From an uncultured Chthonomonas sp. (GTDB taxonomy: Bacteria; Armatimonadota; Chthonomonadetes; Chthonomonadales; Chthonomonadaceae): a stretch of 64,000 nucleotides of DNA. A program made the translations under genes and the position numbers. The stretch's first letter is position 1; the number at the start of each line of letters is the position of its first letter. The notes below the pieces were generated by a model, which saw nothing but the letters and a program-made list of their open reading frames with translations, was not told where the DNA came from and made no database searches. The stretch is taken from contig CAIONQ010000079.1 in NCBI GenBank assembly GCA_903859705.1, positions 1-64,000 of the forward strand, read 5' to 3'. Of the stretch, positions 18,566 through 27,697 are shown in pieces.

Positions 18566-18589
18566 TTCAGCTTTTGAGATAGGCAGGTT

Positions 18590-19324
18590 TTATATACTTG
18601 ACTGCTGAGAAGAAGCTGTTAAGGTAGTTTCGTTTTGCAGCTTGAGATAGTCCCAAACAGTGGCGCTTTCATCTATCCGGTTTAATTTCCAAGCATCCCC
18701 CTGATACAGAAACGTCCAGACCGTTCTCAACTCCGAAGGCGTCTTAGAACCTTTCATGAGCTTACCGCTTTCATCCACCAGGTAATCAACCACTGTGGCA
18801 TCAATCTGCACAACTATCCGCGAACCATCTCCTTGATTCTGAGGATTGTGTTGAACCAGTAATGGCTTAATCTGACCGATTTTGTTGAGGCTGCAAATGT
18901 TGGTTACACCACGCGCTTTCCAATCATCCAGTAGTAGCTGCTGATTCTGCCAGTACCAATCCGTGGTGAAGGCACTCACTTCCTCCATCTTCTGATGGCT
19001 CCATGCCGACCATACCCACGAAAAGGCATTAGTAACCTGATCGGTAAAATCTAACCACCGGTACTGGGGCAAACATTGAGATAGCGTATTTAGAGCAGAC
19101 ATGGTTCGCTTGATTGCCCGCCTACGCTGGATAGCGTCGAGAATAATGATCGGTGAAAGAACGATTATCAGGATAATAGTTACTACTCTGCCCAGCCACG
19201 TTTTTTCAACAGCAACAATAATGCCGCCAGGGCCAGCGTGAACCGGTGAACCGGCGAGAAGAAAGCAAAGCGCATAGACGCACATCAGCGGAGTGACGCC
19301 CGATAATGACGGCCTTATCTTCAT
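18590..19324 (-). CDS. Tim44-like domain membrane protein
   Basis: A 244-residue protein. After a basic start (MKIRPS) there are two hydrophobic segments (a signal or first helix near residues 10-30, and WLGRVVTIILIIVLSPIIILD near 42-62), then a basic stop-transfer (RRRAIKR). The C-terminal 150 residues resemble the Tim44-like/calcium-channel NTF2-type fold: a helix with FTDQVTNAF, then the MEEVSAFTTDWYW segment, then beta strands ending TVWTFLYQGDAWKLNRIDES. In bacteria such domains are found on membrane proteins of unproven role. The ATG at 19324 has GGAG seven bases upstream, so it is preferred over 19357. Confidence 0.6.
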   Translation of the reverse strand: MKIRPSLSGVTPLMCVYALCFLLAGSPVHAGPGGIIVAVEKTWLGRVVTIILIIVLSPIIILDAIQRRRAIKRTMSALNTLSQCLPQYRWLDFTDQVTNAFSWVWSAWSHQKMEEVSAFTTDWYWQNQQLLLDDWKARGVTNICSLNKIGQIKPLLVQHNPQNQGDGSRIVVQIDATVVDYLVDESGKLMKGSKTPSELRTVWTFLYQGDAWKLNRIDESATVWDYLKLQNETTLTASSQQSSI

Positions 19325-19698
19325 ATAATAGCTCCAGTCTCTGGGCACAGGCATCAAAAATATTCAGGGCTAACGGGTAATTTTATGACACAAGTCGACG
19401 TATTTTTGCCGTGGCAGCTAGCATCCAATGTTTAATAGTTTGTTCCATTGCAACAACGTAATACCAGGCGGTGAGAACCGCGCTCCAGTTTGCCATCGCT
19501 CTACACAATAAATCTGTACCCACTGCAATGATAGTTCGGCATTATTCTCTTGACAGAAGGCAAACACAAGAGGATTTTGGTTGCAGCTTTCAAAAGCATA
19601 CAAGCCGATATTGTGTAGTTGTGCTGGTAATAATGATCGTCCGTTCATCCAACAGTGAACACCGGCAGTGCCGGGACTCTAACGCACACGAGGACCAG
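19325..19698. other. divergent intergenic region, no gene seen
   Basis: These 374 bases separate the Tim44-domain gene (leftward) from the DyP-P450 operon (rightward) and presumably hold both promoters. A frame in line with the downstream gene stays open back to 19471, but its composition is not protein-like. A TTGACA at 19550 has no matching -10. A small CCGGC-AGT-GCCGG hairpin precedes the operon start. Confidence 0.5.
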
Positions 19699-20985
19699 AT
19701 GGAACAGAACGCCTTATCCATTGTTACTTATGTCACCCAGGGATCAATGCCGATCCTGGAACCGCTACTGGAAGTGATAGGCGAAGACATTGGCGGTGAA
19801 GATCTGAATCAGTATATTAGATTCGGAGATCTTACCACAATCCACTTCGCGTGCTGGGTGGTTCTGCCTTCCACAGCTGACTCAAGCAATCCAATGAATA
19901 CCTACCGAGACACGTTGGTACTCGAGACCAACTTCGATGGTGATCTCGATACCCATCTCAATGAGCTAATCAGCAAGGGAGGTAAAGCGCTGGACGCAAT
20001 CTATGCCTATTGTGATGGTTGGCCAACCAGTGGCACTGCAAATCCTGGCGCGGTGCTGGCCTACCTAAAAGCACATATAGTTGCAACTCCGGCATTTTAC
20101 ATAGGATGCCCACGGCATACGGTCGCCGATATACGCAATGCACGGGATGTGCGTGCCGAGATTGAGGAGTTTCTGGATTCAGAGGACAAACAGGGCACTG
20201 TGGCATCCGCTTCTGATGCTGAACTGCTGCAGCGAATTAAGGATCATCTGGTTAAATCGCAGGTATCTGCAGTACCAAGTTTGGAGACACTGGATGCGCA
20301 GAGCCGCAGATCGTGGCGTAATGTTGTAATCACCGCACTCATCGGCGCACCGCTGCTGCTTCTGTGCTCACCGCTAATCCTGATATGGTATGTTGCTCTG
20401 CGAATTAACGAAGTGCGAGACTCTAAGATAGTCAAACCACCGCTGCCTGTGGATCCGCGCTTGTTTGGCAAAGAAGACATCTGGATTCAAAATCATCTCA
20501 CAACACTTGTAGATGTCAAGCCCGGCAAGTTCAGGCTCGGTACCCTCAAGTTTGTGCTGTGGCTGGTAAATATTCTCGCAAAAACTGTGTTCATTACAGG
20601 GCAACTCGGCGGCATACCTACTATTCACTTTGCTCGCTGGCTGTTTTTAGAGAAGGATCGACGCCTGCTGTTCTTCAGCAACTACGATGGGAGTTGGGCA
20701 AGTTATCTCGGTGATTTTGTAGACAAGGCCAACTACGGGCTAACGGCAGTGTGGAGCAACACAGATCGATTTCCTAACTCCCAGAACCTTGCATTTGGCG
20801 GCGCCCAGCACATTGAAGCATTTAAGGCCTGGAGCCGGCAGCACAACGTGTATGCCGCCGTGTGGTACAGCGCGTACCCTCAAGAAACCTTACAGAACCT
20901 CAAAACAGACATCAGAATTCGCGATGCAGTAGTGAGTAATTCGCTTTCAACTACGGATGTGCGGGAGCTGCTGCAGCGCCTTTAG
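19699..20985 (+). CDS. membrane-anchored protein with two related domains, first gene of DyP-P450 operon
   Basis: A 428-residue protein of no named family. The two halves are related: GDLTTIHFACWVVLP...LVLETNFDGDLDTHLNELI (about residues 45-95) is echoed by GGIPTIHFARWLFLE...LLFFSNYDGSWASYLGDFV (about 305-355). A single hydrophobic segment (VVITALIGAPLLLLCSPLILIWYVAL) lies between the halves. Each half looks like a ferredoxin-like alpha/beta domain of the kind that makes up DyP peroxidases and DABB proteins; that fold call is inference. The ATG at 19699 has GAGG five bases upstream. The DyP gene starts 47 bases downstream and the P450 follows it, so a role with those two haem enzymes is likely. 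Confidence 0.7.
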   Translation: MEQNALSIVTYVTQGSMPILEPLLEVIGEDIGGEDLNQYIRFGDLTTIHFACWVVLPSTADSSNPMNTYRDTLVLETNFDGDLDTHLNELISKGGKALDAIYAYCDGWPTSGTANPGAVLAYLKAHIVATPAFYIGCPRHTVADIRNARDVRAEIEEFLDSEDKQGTVASASDAELLQRIKDHLVKSQVSAVPSLETLDAQSRRSWRNVVITALIGAPLLLLCSPLILIWYVALRINEVRDSKIVKPPLPVDPRLFGKEDIWIQNHLTTLVDVKPGKFRLGTLKFVLWLVNILAKTVFITGQLGGIPTIHFARWLFLEKDRRLLFFSNYDGSWASYLGDFVDKANYGLTAVWSNTDRFPNSQNLAFGGAQHIEAFKAWSRQHNVYAAVWYSAYPQETLQNLKTDIRIRDAVVSNSLSTTDVRELLQRL

Positions 20986-21032
20986 GCATCGCAACTGCCA
21001 ACAGGATCCATGATTTTTAAAAAGAGGAACCC

Positions 21033-22442
21033 ATGATTGATCTGGAAGATATTCAGGGCCTGGTGTTCTCGGGCCATGGACACATGCCCTGGTCGCGCTT
21101 TATATTTCTGCGCGTGAGCAATGCCGTGCCGGCGCGGACCTGGTTGCAACAAGTAATACCGGAAATCGTGAGTAGCAAGGCGAGATCCCGATCGGAGGCA
21201 AAGCCAGAAGCTACTGCTCACATCGCCTTTACAGCAGAGGGCTTAGCGGCTATTGGGCTGAATGCATCTACTCTTGATGCCTTTCCTCGGGAATTTACTG
21301 AAGGGATGAGTAGTGGGCAACGCCCCCGAGTACTCGGTGATGTTAATGCCAACGACCCACAGAAATGGGAATTTGGGGGTCCCAATACGGAGCCAATCCA
21401 TATTCTGCTGGCACTGTATGCACAGTCGCAAAATCGCATGACAGAGTACGAACAGGCAAGTTGGTATCCTTCAAGCTCAACTGGCTTCTCGCTAGTCTAC
21501 TCCCAGAATTCGCACCGGCAAAGTGTAAATGAGCCTTTTGGATTTAGGGACGGCATCTCTCAACCTGCTGTGATTGACGGGCCAATACCTTTACCAACGG
21601 ATCCCAATGCACTGCCACCTCTTACGCCCGGTGAGTTTGTTTTAGGCTATAACAACGAATATGCAAATATGTCGCCAGCACCTGCCGTGCCAGCAGCAAG
21701 CGACCGCAATACAATATTGCCGCCAGATGCAGATGACGCCACAGCACGATCTTTTGGTAGAAACGGCACATTCCTGGTATACCGCAAACTAAAGCAGGAT
21801 TATGATGCCTTCTGGGGATGGTGCGAAGAGGCAACACGCAAGCAAGACGGATCTGTAGATCCAGATGCAAAGGAGATGCTTGCAGCAAAATTGGTTGGCA
21901 GGTATAAGAGCGGATGCCCGCTTACACTTTCTCCGAAGGCAGATAATCCAGCTCTCGGTGCGAGCGATAACAACAATAGTTTCAAGTTTGCTGATAAGGA
22001 CCTGGAGGGTTACGCCTGCCCTATCGGATCGCACATTCGGCGGGCTAATCCGAGAGACGTGCTGCACCCTAATGGGCCAGAACGATCTGTTGCTATATCT
22101 AATCGGCACCGTATCATGCGCAGAGGCCGCCCTTACTCAGAAACTCTGGAGAGCGGCACAAAGGAGGTTGGGCTGCTGTTTATTGCCATCAATGCAGATC
22201 TTCAGCGCCAGTTTGAGTTTATACAGCAAACATGGTTGGTCAACCCCAAGTTTAATGGGCTCTTCAACGATGAAGACCCACTTGTCTCCAATGCTGATGG
22301 GCCCGGCACGATGACCATTCAGCGTGAGCCCGTTCGCCAAAAACTGCATGGCCTTCCGCAATTCGTAACTATGCGAGGTGGTGCTTACTTCTTTTTGCCT
22401 GGACTGCGAGCGCTGAAATACCTCGCTAACCTGGCTGGATAA
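21033..22442 (+). CDS. DyP-type haem peroxidase
   Basis: A 469-residue dye-decolorising-type peroxidase, which uses hydrogen peroxide to oxidise an organic substrate through a b-type haem. The hallmark GxxDG motif is present as GFRDGISQP with catalytic Asp173. The proximal haem ligand is His334 in GSHIRRANPRD, with the conserved downstream Arg in NRHRIMRRGRPY. It has no Tat signal peptide, so it is probably cytosolic or held near the membrane by its operon partner. Length and the RRANPRD motif fit the longer (C/D-like) DyPs. The ATG at 21033 follows AAAGAGGAACCC. It sits in an operon between a membrane-anchored tandem-domain protein and a P450 (26-base gap). Confidence 0.92.
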   Translation: MIDLEDIQGLVFSGHGHMPWSRFIFLRVSNAVPARTWLQQVIPEIVSSKARSRSEAKPEATAHIAFTAEGLAAIGLNASTLDAFPREFTEGMSSGQRPRVLGDVNANDPQKWEFGGPNTEPIHILLALYAQSQNRMTEYEQASWYPSSSTGFSLVYSQNSHRQSVNEPFGFRDGISQPAVIDGPIPLPTDPNALPPLTPGEFVLGYNNEYANMSPAPAVPAASDRNTILPPDADDATARSFGRNGTFLVYRKLKQDYDAFWGWCEEATRKQDGSVDPDAKEMLAAKLVGRYKSGCPLTLSPKADNPALGASDNNNSFKFADKDLEGYACPIGSHIRRANPRDVLHPNGPERSVAISNRHRIMRRGRPYSETLESGTKEVGLLFIAINADLQRQFEFIQQTWLVNPKFNGLFNDEDPLVSNADGPGTMTIQREPVRQKLHGLPQFVTMRGGAYFFLPGLRALKYLANLAG

Positions 22443-22468
22443 ACCTGAATTGTTCTGGAGGTGAAAAC

Positions 22469-23767
22469 GTGCCTACACTGCATGAGATATGGTCTGGAAT
22501 ACTTTCTGAGGGACACAAACTGGAGCAGGATCTGCTAAACCTGAGAGAGCTTGTTGACAAAGACTTTGAGCGTTTGATGGCTAACCCAGAGCTAGTTAAG
22601 CCATTGTTTACACTGATGCGCAAGATACGCCCGATCTTTGTTGCACCGCATATCGCGGCAGTTTCTCTGTATCCCGATGTGCTGGAGGTGCTGGCAAACG
22701 AACAGTCGTTCAGTGTTTCGCCCATATACCTATCGAAGATGGAAGCCACAACGGGCGATTTTGTGCTTGGCCTTGATAATACTCCGCAATATCAAACCGA
22801 AATTGGGCTAATGAGAGCAGTAGTAACCCACGGGGATGTTTCCGCAATCAAGGCGATAACATGCCACGAGGCCGAATCACGCGTGCAGGCAGCGGCGGCG
22901 GCCGGCGGAAGCATAGATGCCGTTGCTCAGCTAACACGCCCTATTGCAAATGCCGTTGTTGCAGAATACTTTGGTGCCCCCGGCCCAGACCCTACGACCA
23001 ATATGCGGTGGATGCGTTCGATTTTCCGCGAGATATTCCTCAATCTGGGTAACGATCCCAATATGGCAAAGGATGCCTCCGAATGTGCAGTTGGGCTAAA
23101 TGCCAGCCTTGATGCCATCATCGCGGAGCGCAAACGTCAATTGGCAGCCGGTGAAATACTGCCAGATGACTTCCTAAGCAGGCTGGTAAAACTGCAGGCA
23201 ACAACGGAGCCAAGTTTTGAAGATTCAGTAATTCGCCGAATTGTTGGCGGCACCATCGTCGGCACCGTGGATACCAACTCCAAGGCGGCCGCCCAGGCAC
23301 TGGATCAGCTGTTGGTACGGCCACTCTCTCTGGAAGATGCACGGCAGGCAGCGGTGGCTGATGACGATGCCCTATTCGCACGGTATGTTTTTGAGGCACT
23401 GCGTTTCAATCCGCAAAACCCTTTCTTAATTCGAAAATGCACGCGGGACACCACCATTGCGGCAGGCACCTCGAGGGAAACCACCATTAAGGCTGGTGCG
23501 TTGGTGCTTGTTGGGACACAATCGGCCATGTTTGATCCCGACGTGTTTCCTGAGCCTGATGCATTCCGTGCAGATAGGCCCCAGAACCTGTACATTCACT
23601 TTGGGCATGGCATCCATACATGCTTTGGCCGATATTTTGCCGCAGAGATTATTCCTGGCTGTCTGAAGCCTTTGGTAAAGATGCCTGGCCTGAGGCGTTC
23701 AACGGGTACAGGGCTCAAATATGATGGCGCATTTCCAGACAGCTACGATCTAAGCTTCGACGTCTAG
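22469..23767 (+). CDS. cytochrome P450
   Basis: A 432-residue soluble P450. The haem-thiolate loop is FGHGIHTCFGRYFA with Cys385, the K-helix ExxR is EALR, and a PERF-like EPDAFRADRP precedes the haem loop. The I-helix oxygen-activation motif is unusual, reading GTVDTN where most P450s have AGxDTT. Both flanking positions are changed, so the enzyme may work as a peroxygenase or isomerase instead of a reductase-dependent monooxygenase. No ferredoxin or reductase is encoded nearby, which fits that idea, and the gene directly follows a peroxidase. The GTG start has CTGGAGG seven bases upstream. The operon ends in a very strong hairpin. Confidence 0.9.
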   Translation: MPTLHEIWSGILSEGHKLEQDLLNLRELVDKDFERLMANPELVKPLFTLMRKIRPIFVAPHIAAVSLYPDVLEVLANEQSFSVSPIYLSKMEATTGDFVLGLDNTPQYQTEIGLMRAVVTHGDVSAIKAITCHEAESRVQAAAAAGGSIDAVAQLTRPIANAVVAEYFGAPGPDPTTNMRWMRSIFREIFLNLGNDPNMAKDASECAVGLNASLDAIIAERKRQLAAGEILPDDFLSRLVKLQATTEPSFEDSVIRRIVGGTIVGTVDTNSKAAAQALDQLLVRPLSLEDARQAAVADDDALFARYVFEALRFNPQNPFLIRKCTRDTTIAAGTSRETTIKAGALVLVGTQSAMFDPDVFPEPDAFRADRPQNLYIHFGHGIHTCFGRYFAAEIIPGCLKPLVKMPGLRRSTGTGLKYDGAFPDSYDLSFDV

Positions 23768-23786
23768 AGCAACCTAACAGCTCAAA

Positions 23787-23830
23787 ACAAATTGGGGCGC
23801 AGCCAGTGCAGTGGCTGCGCCCCAATTTGT
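23787..23830. terminator. long bidirectional terminator between P450 and S1/P1 nuclease genes
   Basis: A perfect 19-bp inverted repeat (ACAAATTGGGGCGCAGCCA and its complement) with a 6-base loop lies 20 bases past the P450 stop and 22 before the nuclease stop. T-rich DNA flanks both sides (GTGTTTG on plus, TTTTGAG on minus), so it can end transcription from both genes. Confidence 0.9.
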
Positions 23831-23851
23831 GTGTTTGAAGCAAGAGATATG

Positions 23852-24838
23852 CTACTTGAGCGTAGCATTCAGTAGTTTTGCCAGCCGAGTTCCAGCAAGT
23901 ACGGCCGCTTTCCGTGAATACTCCTCCTGTGCAGTTGCATACTCATCTGTAAGCTCAGTATTCTGTTTCAAATCCCGGTAAACAAGCTTATCTGCCGTTT
24001 CTGCGCCCTTCTTAATCCATGCCGCGGCATCGGATGATGCAACTTCAGCGGCAGTTGGCTTCAGCTTTGTATCTGCCAACCAGCGGGAGGTTACATCCTC
24101 AAATGCTGCAGGCTGCTCAGCCTTTCGCTCTGTGGCTATAGCATGAGTAATGCCGGCATCCCAGTAGCCATGCAGCGGTGAAGGGCGCGCAGGCCGTTTG
24201 GGATCCATAACGCGTAGCCGATTTCCGCCTGCATCTCCCGTATCAGGGAAGAACTCGTAGCTAGAAACACAGTGCAGCGGCTGGTGCAGATCACCAGTAA
24301 TGTGCTCGAGCCAGTAAAGCCACCAGCATTGCAGCTTGCGATCTGGGGAGGTGCCCTTTTGAATTGATTCGAACTGCTTACGTGCCAGATTAAAAGCGTT
24401 CAATGCGTTTGAATCCTCAACAGGGTGAGCCCCGGTCGCTCGGACGGGCGTGTCGTAATAGTGCCAGGTTTTGCACAGGATATGCTCGTTATTGGATGGG
24501 TTCGGCTTTTCCTTCTTAAAGAAGGTGAGGTTCATTTCGGGGATGATTGCCTCGTAATCAGTGCCCCGATCGCCCTTAATAACATCTGGAAAGGTGGAAG
24601 CTTTTCGGAACGCAGCGCGCACATCTGCCTCAGCCGCTGAAGCCGGGCGGAACTGTGGATCGCCAGCAAGCAGTATTTGTCCAATAGCCTTCCTGGCAGC
24701 CGGTGAAAGCTGAGCCCACGCAATATCGGCAACTTGTTGATGCCCGGTGGCATCCCAGGCGGATGCCGGTGGTGTGCTGAACGCTAACCCGCAGATCGCT
24801 ACTGCTGCCCCTAACCAGGGGTTAATCCTTAGCTGCAT
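23852..24838 (-). CDS. secreted S1/P1-type zinc nuclease
   Basis: A 328-residue exported nuclease with a signal peptide ending at ASA-W. The mature N-terminal Trp is itself a zinc ligand in this family, so the predicted cut site fits. Ligand motifs are WDATGHQQVADIA, STFPDVIK, KTWHYYDTP, the central EHITGDLHQPLHC and GGN/LHGYWD. Family members cleave single-stranded DNA and RNA and may have 3'-nucleotidase activity, used for nutrient scavenging. Here it would act in the periplasm or outside. The ATG at 24838 has AGGAG five bases upstream and begins right at the signal peptide. The ORF remains open to 24886, but that part is not signal-like. Confidence 0.9.
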   Translation of the reverse strand: MQLRINPWLGAAVAICGLAFSTPPASAWDATGHQQVADIAWAQLSPAARKAIGQILLAGDPQFRPASAAEADVRAAFRKASTFPDVIKGDRGTDYEAIIPEMNLTFFKKEKPNPSNNEHILCKTWHYYDTPVRATGAHPVEDSNALNAFNLARKQFESIQKGTSPDRKLQCWWLYWLEHITGDLHQPLHCVSSYEFFPDTGDAGGNRLRVMDPKRPARPSPLHGYWDAGITHAIATERKAEQPAAFEDVTSRWLADTKLKPTAAEVASSDAAAWIKKGAETADKLVYRDLKQNTELTDEYATAQEEYSRKAAVLAGTRLAKLLNATLK

Positions 24839-24900
24839 AATTGCTCCTATTTGTGCTGGCACGGTTGTGCGCGCGAAGTGCTGCATTCCACATGCCGCGA

Positions 24901-27495
24901 TTATACCCCTGATGGATGAACTCGCAATGTTAACTTTTGCCCGGCCTTCAGAATGAGTGGCCCGGCAAAATGCACGATGCCCTCATGCGTAGTTGCGAGT
25001 AGGCTTACGCCATCCAGATCGGCATCAACCAGGCTCGAATCACCAATCCCCGGAAAGCCAAGAGAACTTAGTGTTGCCTCACCCCATGCTGGCTCAAGGT
25101 TAAATTCACTACTATCTGAGCCTGCATGCAGAGAAAAGCTCCCCCACTGCGTGCCTGCTGTGTAGATACATCGGAAGTTGCATGCATCGCCAACAGGCGC
25201 AACCGTGAGGTGACCATCCGCCGCATGGTATTGTTGGCCAGACATGGCGAGCACGAGGCTCCAAGAAGCCATTGCACGCGCATAATGGTGCCCACATTCA
25301 AACTCGTTCCAGGGGTTGCGCTTCTGGCCATCGTGCCTGTCTCGCACAGCGCGAACAATTGCGAGCCCCTCGTCAACCAGGCCTTCATAGATGCAATGAG
25401 ATGCAACCTGGTACTCTATTCCAGTCCAGATCTCGTCCGCGTAAGGGAATGGATAAGTTGGGCGGCCGCCATTGGGCCAGGTACATAGCAGCAAGCCGCC
25501 TTCATCATTGATTGCGTAAACTCGCTGCACAGACTCGTGCCGGGTAAGATCCTCTTTGAAGTTGTACTTGTAGATTGCTGCAAGTGTGGCCTTCAGTTCA
25601 CCCTCGGGAAGCACATCCCCAAGCCCCACAACCCGTGCAAACCATTGGCCCAGCAACTGATCTGCAAGGCAGCCCTCGCCGTACTGATACCGCGGCTCCG
25701 TATCGGTAACGATGGAATCAGGGTGAGTCTCTCTGCTGACAGGCCCTCGAGTGGCTTCCCAGAATGGAGTGTTGACTATCTGCCGATAAAACTCACCATT
25801 AAACAGCTGTGCACTGTACCCGGCTCGCCCACTTTCGTAAACTCCGCGGTACTCGGCAGCCCGGTTGTTCTCGCCGAGTGCCAGGGCCATCTCTTCTGCT
25901 GCGCGCAGGGCACCCAGATAGAATGTGCCCATCATGGTGTTGGCACCATAGAATTCGATATCGTAGGTGTTGTGCTGCTTGCCTTCCATTACGCCATCTT
26001 TATCGGCATCCCAGCTGCCTGGCAGCCAGGCATGCTCTATGGCGCGCACAACTCCCGGCCACACCGCCGTAAGAAAGTCTTTGTCACCGCATTGCAGCCA
26101 CTCTCTGTACACCTTCATAACGGTGCCCATTTGGCCATCTGCTGCTGGCATATGCGCCCAGAGGTCGCCTATGAGGGGCAGAAGCGTGCGGAATGCCATA
26201 TCTCCGTTAGAGCGCGTATTGTGCTGAAAATCGGTGAGTCGAACGCTGCGTTCTAATTCCGGGAACAGGTACGCCACTGTTTGCACATAGTTCCACACAT
26301 GTGTACAGTTCATAGCGCAACAGCCCGAGTTATCGCCGCAGCCCTCAAACCCATTCATGCGGCCATCTTCCGTTCTGAGGACGGTGGTTGTGCGCAGGAT
26401 TGAAGCATTAGCCGAAGCGGCATCTAGCACCTCATCCGGAAGAGTGCTATTGAACAGTGCTGAATGGTAGGCCCTCGTTTCCGATTCCAGCCTCTCACGA
26501 TTATCCGCTACGTACCTGGCGGCATCCCAGGCATCTGCCCACTGTGTGGAGTACCAGTTTCCCAGCCGCTTGCCTTTTACGCTGGCTTCCCCATTCCAGG
26601 TGTTGTGCAGATTTGGGAAATGCCAGCTCAAGATAAATGGCAGGGTGGCCGTTTGGCCGGGTTCCAGCGTTACTTTTAGGCCCAGAGTTCCAACATCGGA
26701 TTGGCCATCTGGCGATACCGATTCAGCGGAGCGGTTGTTCAGTTCTCCGCGCCCATGCGTAAATTCGTCCCAGAAGTTCTGAACGTCATCCCACCAACCG
26801 GCACGTTCCCACCTCAGTTTGAAAGTAGTTTGTGGCCACTCGGTTGCTACTGCCATGGAACCAAACAAGGGCGAATCTGGCGCGTGTTTCGAACCACTCA
26901 TGTAGATGCCTTCCAGGGCTTCTTCTTCTCGCCACTGGTTCAGGTTTGCTCCAAAGCCGCCATAAAATCTATTGGAAATAGAATCCTGGCCGTTGTATCC
27001 AACCGCATTCAACAGACTGCAGGCAATGGTTACGGATACTGGCACATCCAGAGGATTGGTTACCGTCCAATCCAGCAGAGCAGTTGGCGTACCAGAGTCC
27101 AGGGTGTTCATCGGTATAAATGGGTTGAAGGCCTCAAGTGATACCTGCACAGGCAAATCATCATCCTGAAACTCTATGCGAGCGAGTGGGTATTCGCCAT
27201 GAAAAATGGCTTCTTTCAGGCGTGGCAGGCCAGATACCTTGCTGGTTGGCAGCCCAAATCCAGCGGTATAGGGCGGCATTAGCCTGCGCTCCAAAACGCG
27301 TGCCACTCCTGCCCCACCCTCTGGTTCGGCATAGATAGAAAAGAATGTGTATGGCAGGTCTTTGCCTTTGGCTGGACGGTTAAATATCTCCCAGTCTCTC
27401 AGGTTGCCACGGCCACCAAGGGATACAGTACCCGTGCCGATCCCGCCGATAGGAAATGCTATCTCTTGCAAGCTCTCTGCAGTGAAAGTGCGCAT
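24901..27495 (-). CDS. GH116-family beta-glucosidase / glucosylceramidase-like enzyme
   Basis: An 864-residue enzyme of the GBA2/TxGH116 type. The N-terminal beta-sandwich starts with EIAFPIGGIGTGTVSLGGRG and DWEIFNRPAKG. The (alpha/alpha)6 domain has CCAMNCTHVWNYVQTVAYLFPELERS, the MEGKQHNTYDIEFYG motif expected to carry the nucleophile Glu, and a C-terminal IWTGIEYQVASHCIYEGLVDEG. Members hydrolyse beta-glucosides or xylosides by retention. The exact substrate is not decided. No signal peptide is seen at the preferred ATG (27495, GAGG six bases upstream); starts at 27507 and 27633 are possible but poorly supported. It is divergent from moaC and 62 bases upstream of the nuclease gene, possibly co-transcribed with it. 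Confidence 0.87.
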   Translation of the reverse strand: MRTFTAESLQEIAFPIGGIGTGTVSLGGRGNLRDWEIFNRPAKGKDLPYTFFSIYAEPEGGAGVARVLERRLMPPYTAGFGLPTSKVSGLPRLKEAIFHGEYPLARIEFQDDDLPVQVSLEAFNPFIPMNTLDSGTPTALLDWTVTNPLDVPVSVTIACSLLNAVGYNGQDSISNRFYGGFGANLNQWREEEALEGIYMSGSKHAPDSPLFGSMAVATEWPQTTFKLRWERAGWWDDVQNFWDEFTHGRGELNNRSAESVSPDGQSDVGTLGLKVTLEPGQTATLPFILSWHFPNLHNTWNGEASVKGKRLGNWYSTQWADAWDAARYVADNRERLESETRAYHSALFNSTLPDEVLDAASANASILRTTTVLRTEDGRMNGFEGCGDNSGCCAMNCTHVWNYVQTVAYLFPELERSVRLTDFQHNTRSNGDMAFRTLLPLIGDLWAHMPAADGQMGTVMKVYREWLQCGDKDFLTAVWPGVVRAIEHAWLPGSWDADKDGVMEGKQHNTYDIEFYGANTMMGTFYLGALRAAEEMALALGENNRAAEYRGVYESGRAGYSAQLFNGEFYRQIVNTPFWEATRGPVSRETHPDSIVTDTEPRYQYGEGCLADQLLGQWFARVVGLGDVLPEGELKATLAAIYKYNFKEDLTRHESVQRVYAINDEGGLLLCTWPNGGRPTYPFPYADEIWTGIEYQVASHCIYEGLVDEGLAIVRAVRDRHDGQKRNPWNEFECGHHYARAMASWSLVLAMSGQQYHAADGHLTVAPVGDACNFRCIYTAGTQWGSFSLHAGSDSSEFNLEPAWGEATLSSLGFPGIGDSSLVDADLDGVSLLATTHEGIVHFAGPLILKAGQKLTLRVHPSGV

Positions 27496-27697
27496 TCTAA
27501 ACCTCATAACTCTGCTGGATGATTGGCCGCTATCGTTAGCCTGTGCAGGCTGCCCGCCGCAATGGATGTTGCATTTACGGGTTGATATCTCCTCTGCAAC
27601 AGCCGTGCCTTGCGCAGGGATTCTCACTAACAACAGGTAAATGGAATTAGCATACGTGCAGAGTGTTTCTTCGCTGTTAATTGAAAGGTTGTTACAG

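Noticed and set aside
19550-19555. TTGACA as the -35 of the DyP-P450 operon
   Set aside because: No TATAAT-like hexamer is found 16-18 bases downstream.
19471-19698. Upstream extension of the tandem-domain protein by 76 codons
   Set aside because: The ATG at 19699 has its own GAGG site, and the extension reads like translated intergenic DNA (many Arg, His and Cys).
27496-27697. Molybdenum-cofactor riboswitch before moaC
   Set aside because: The leader has no GC-rich multistem arrangement resembling the known Moco motif.
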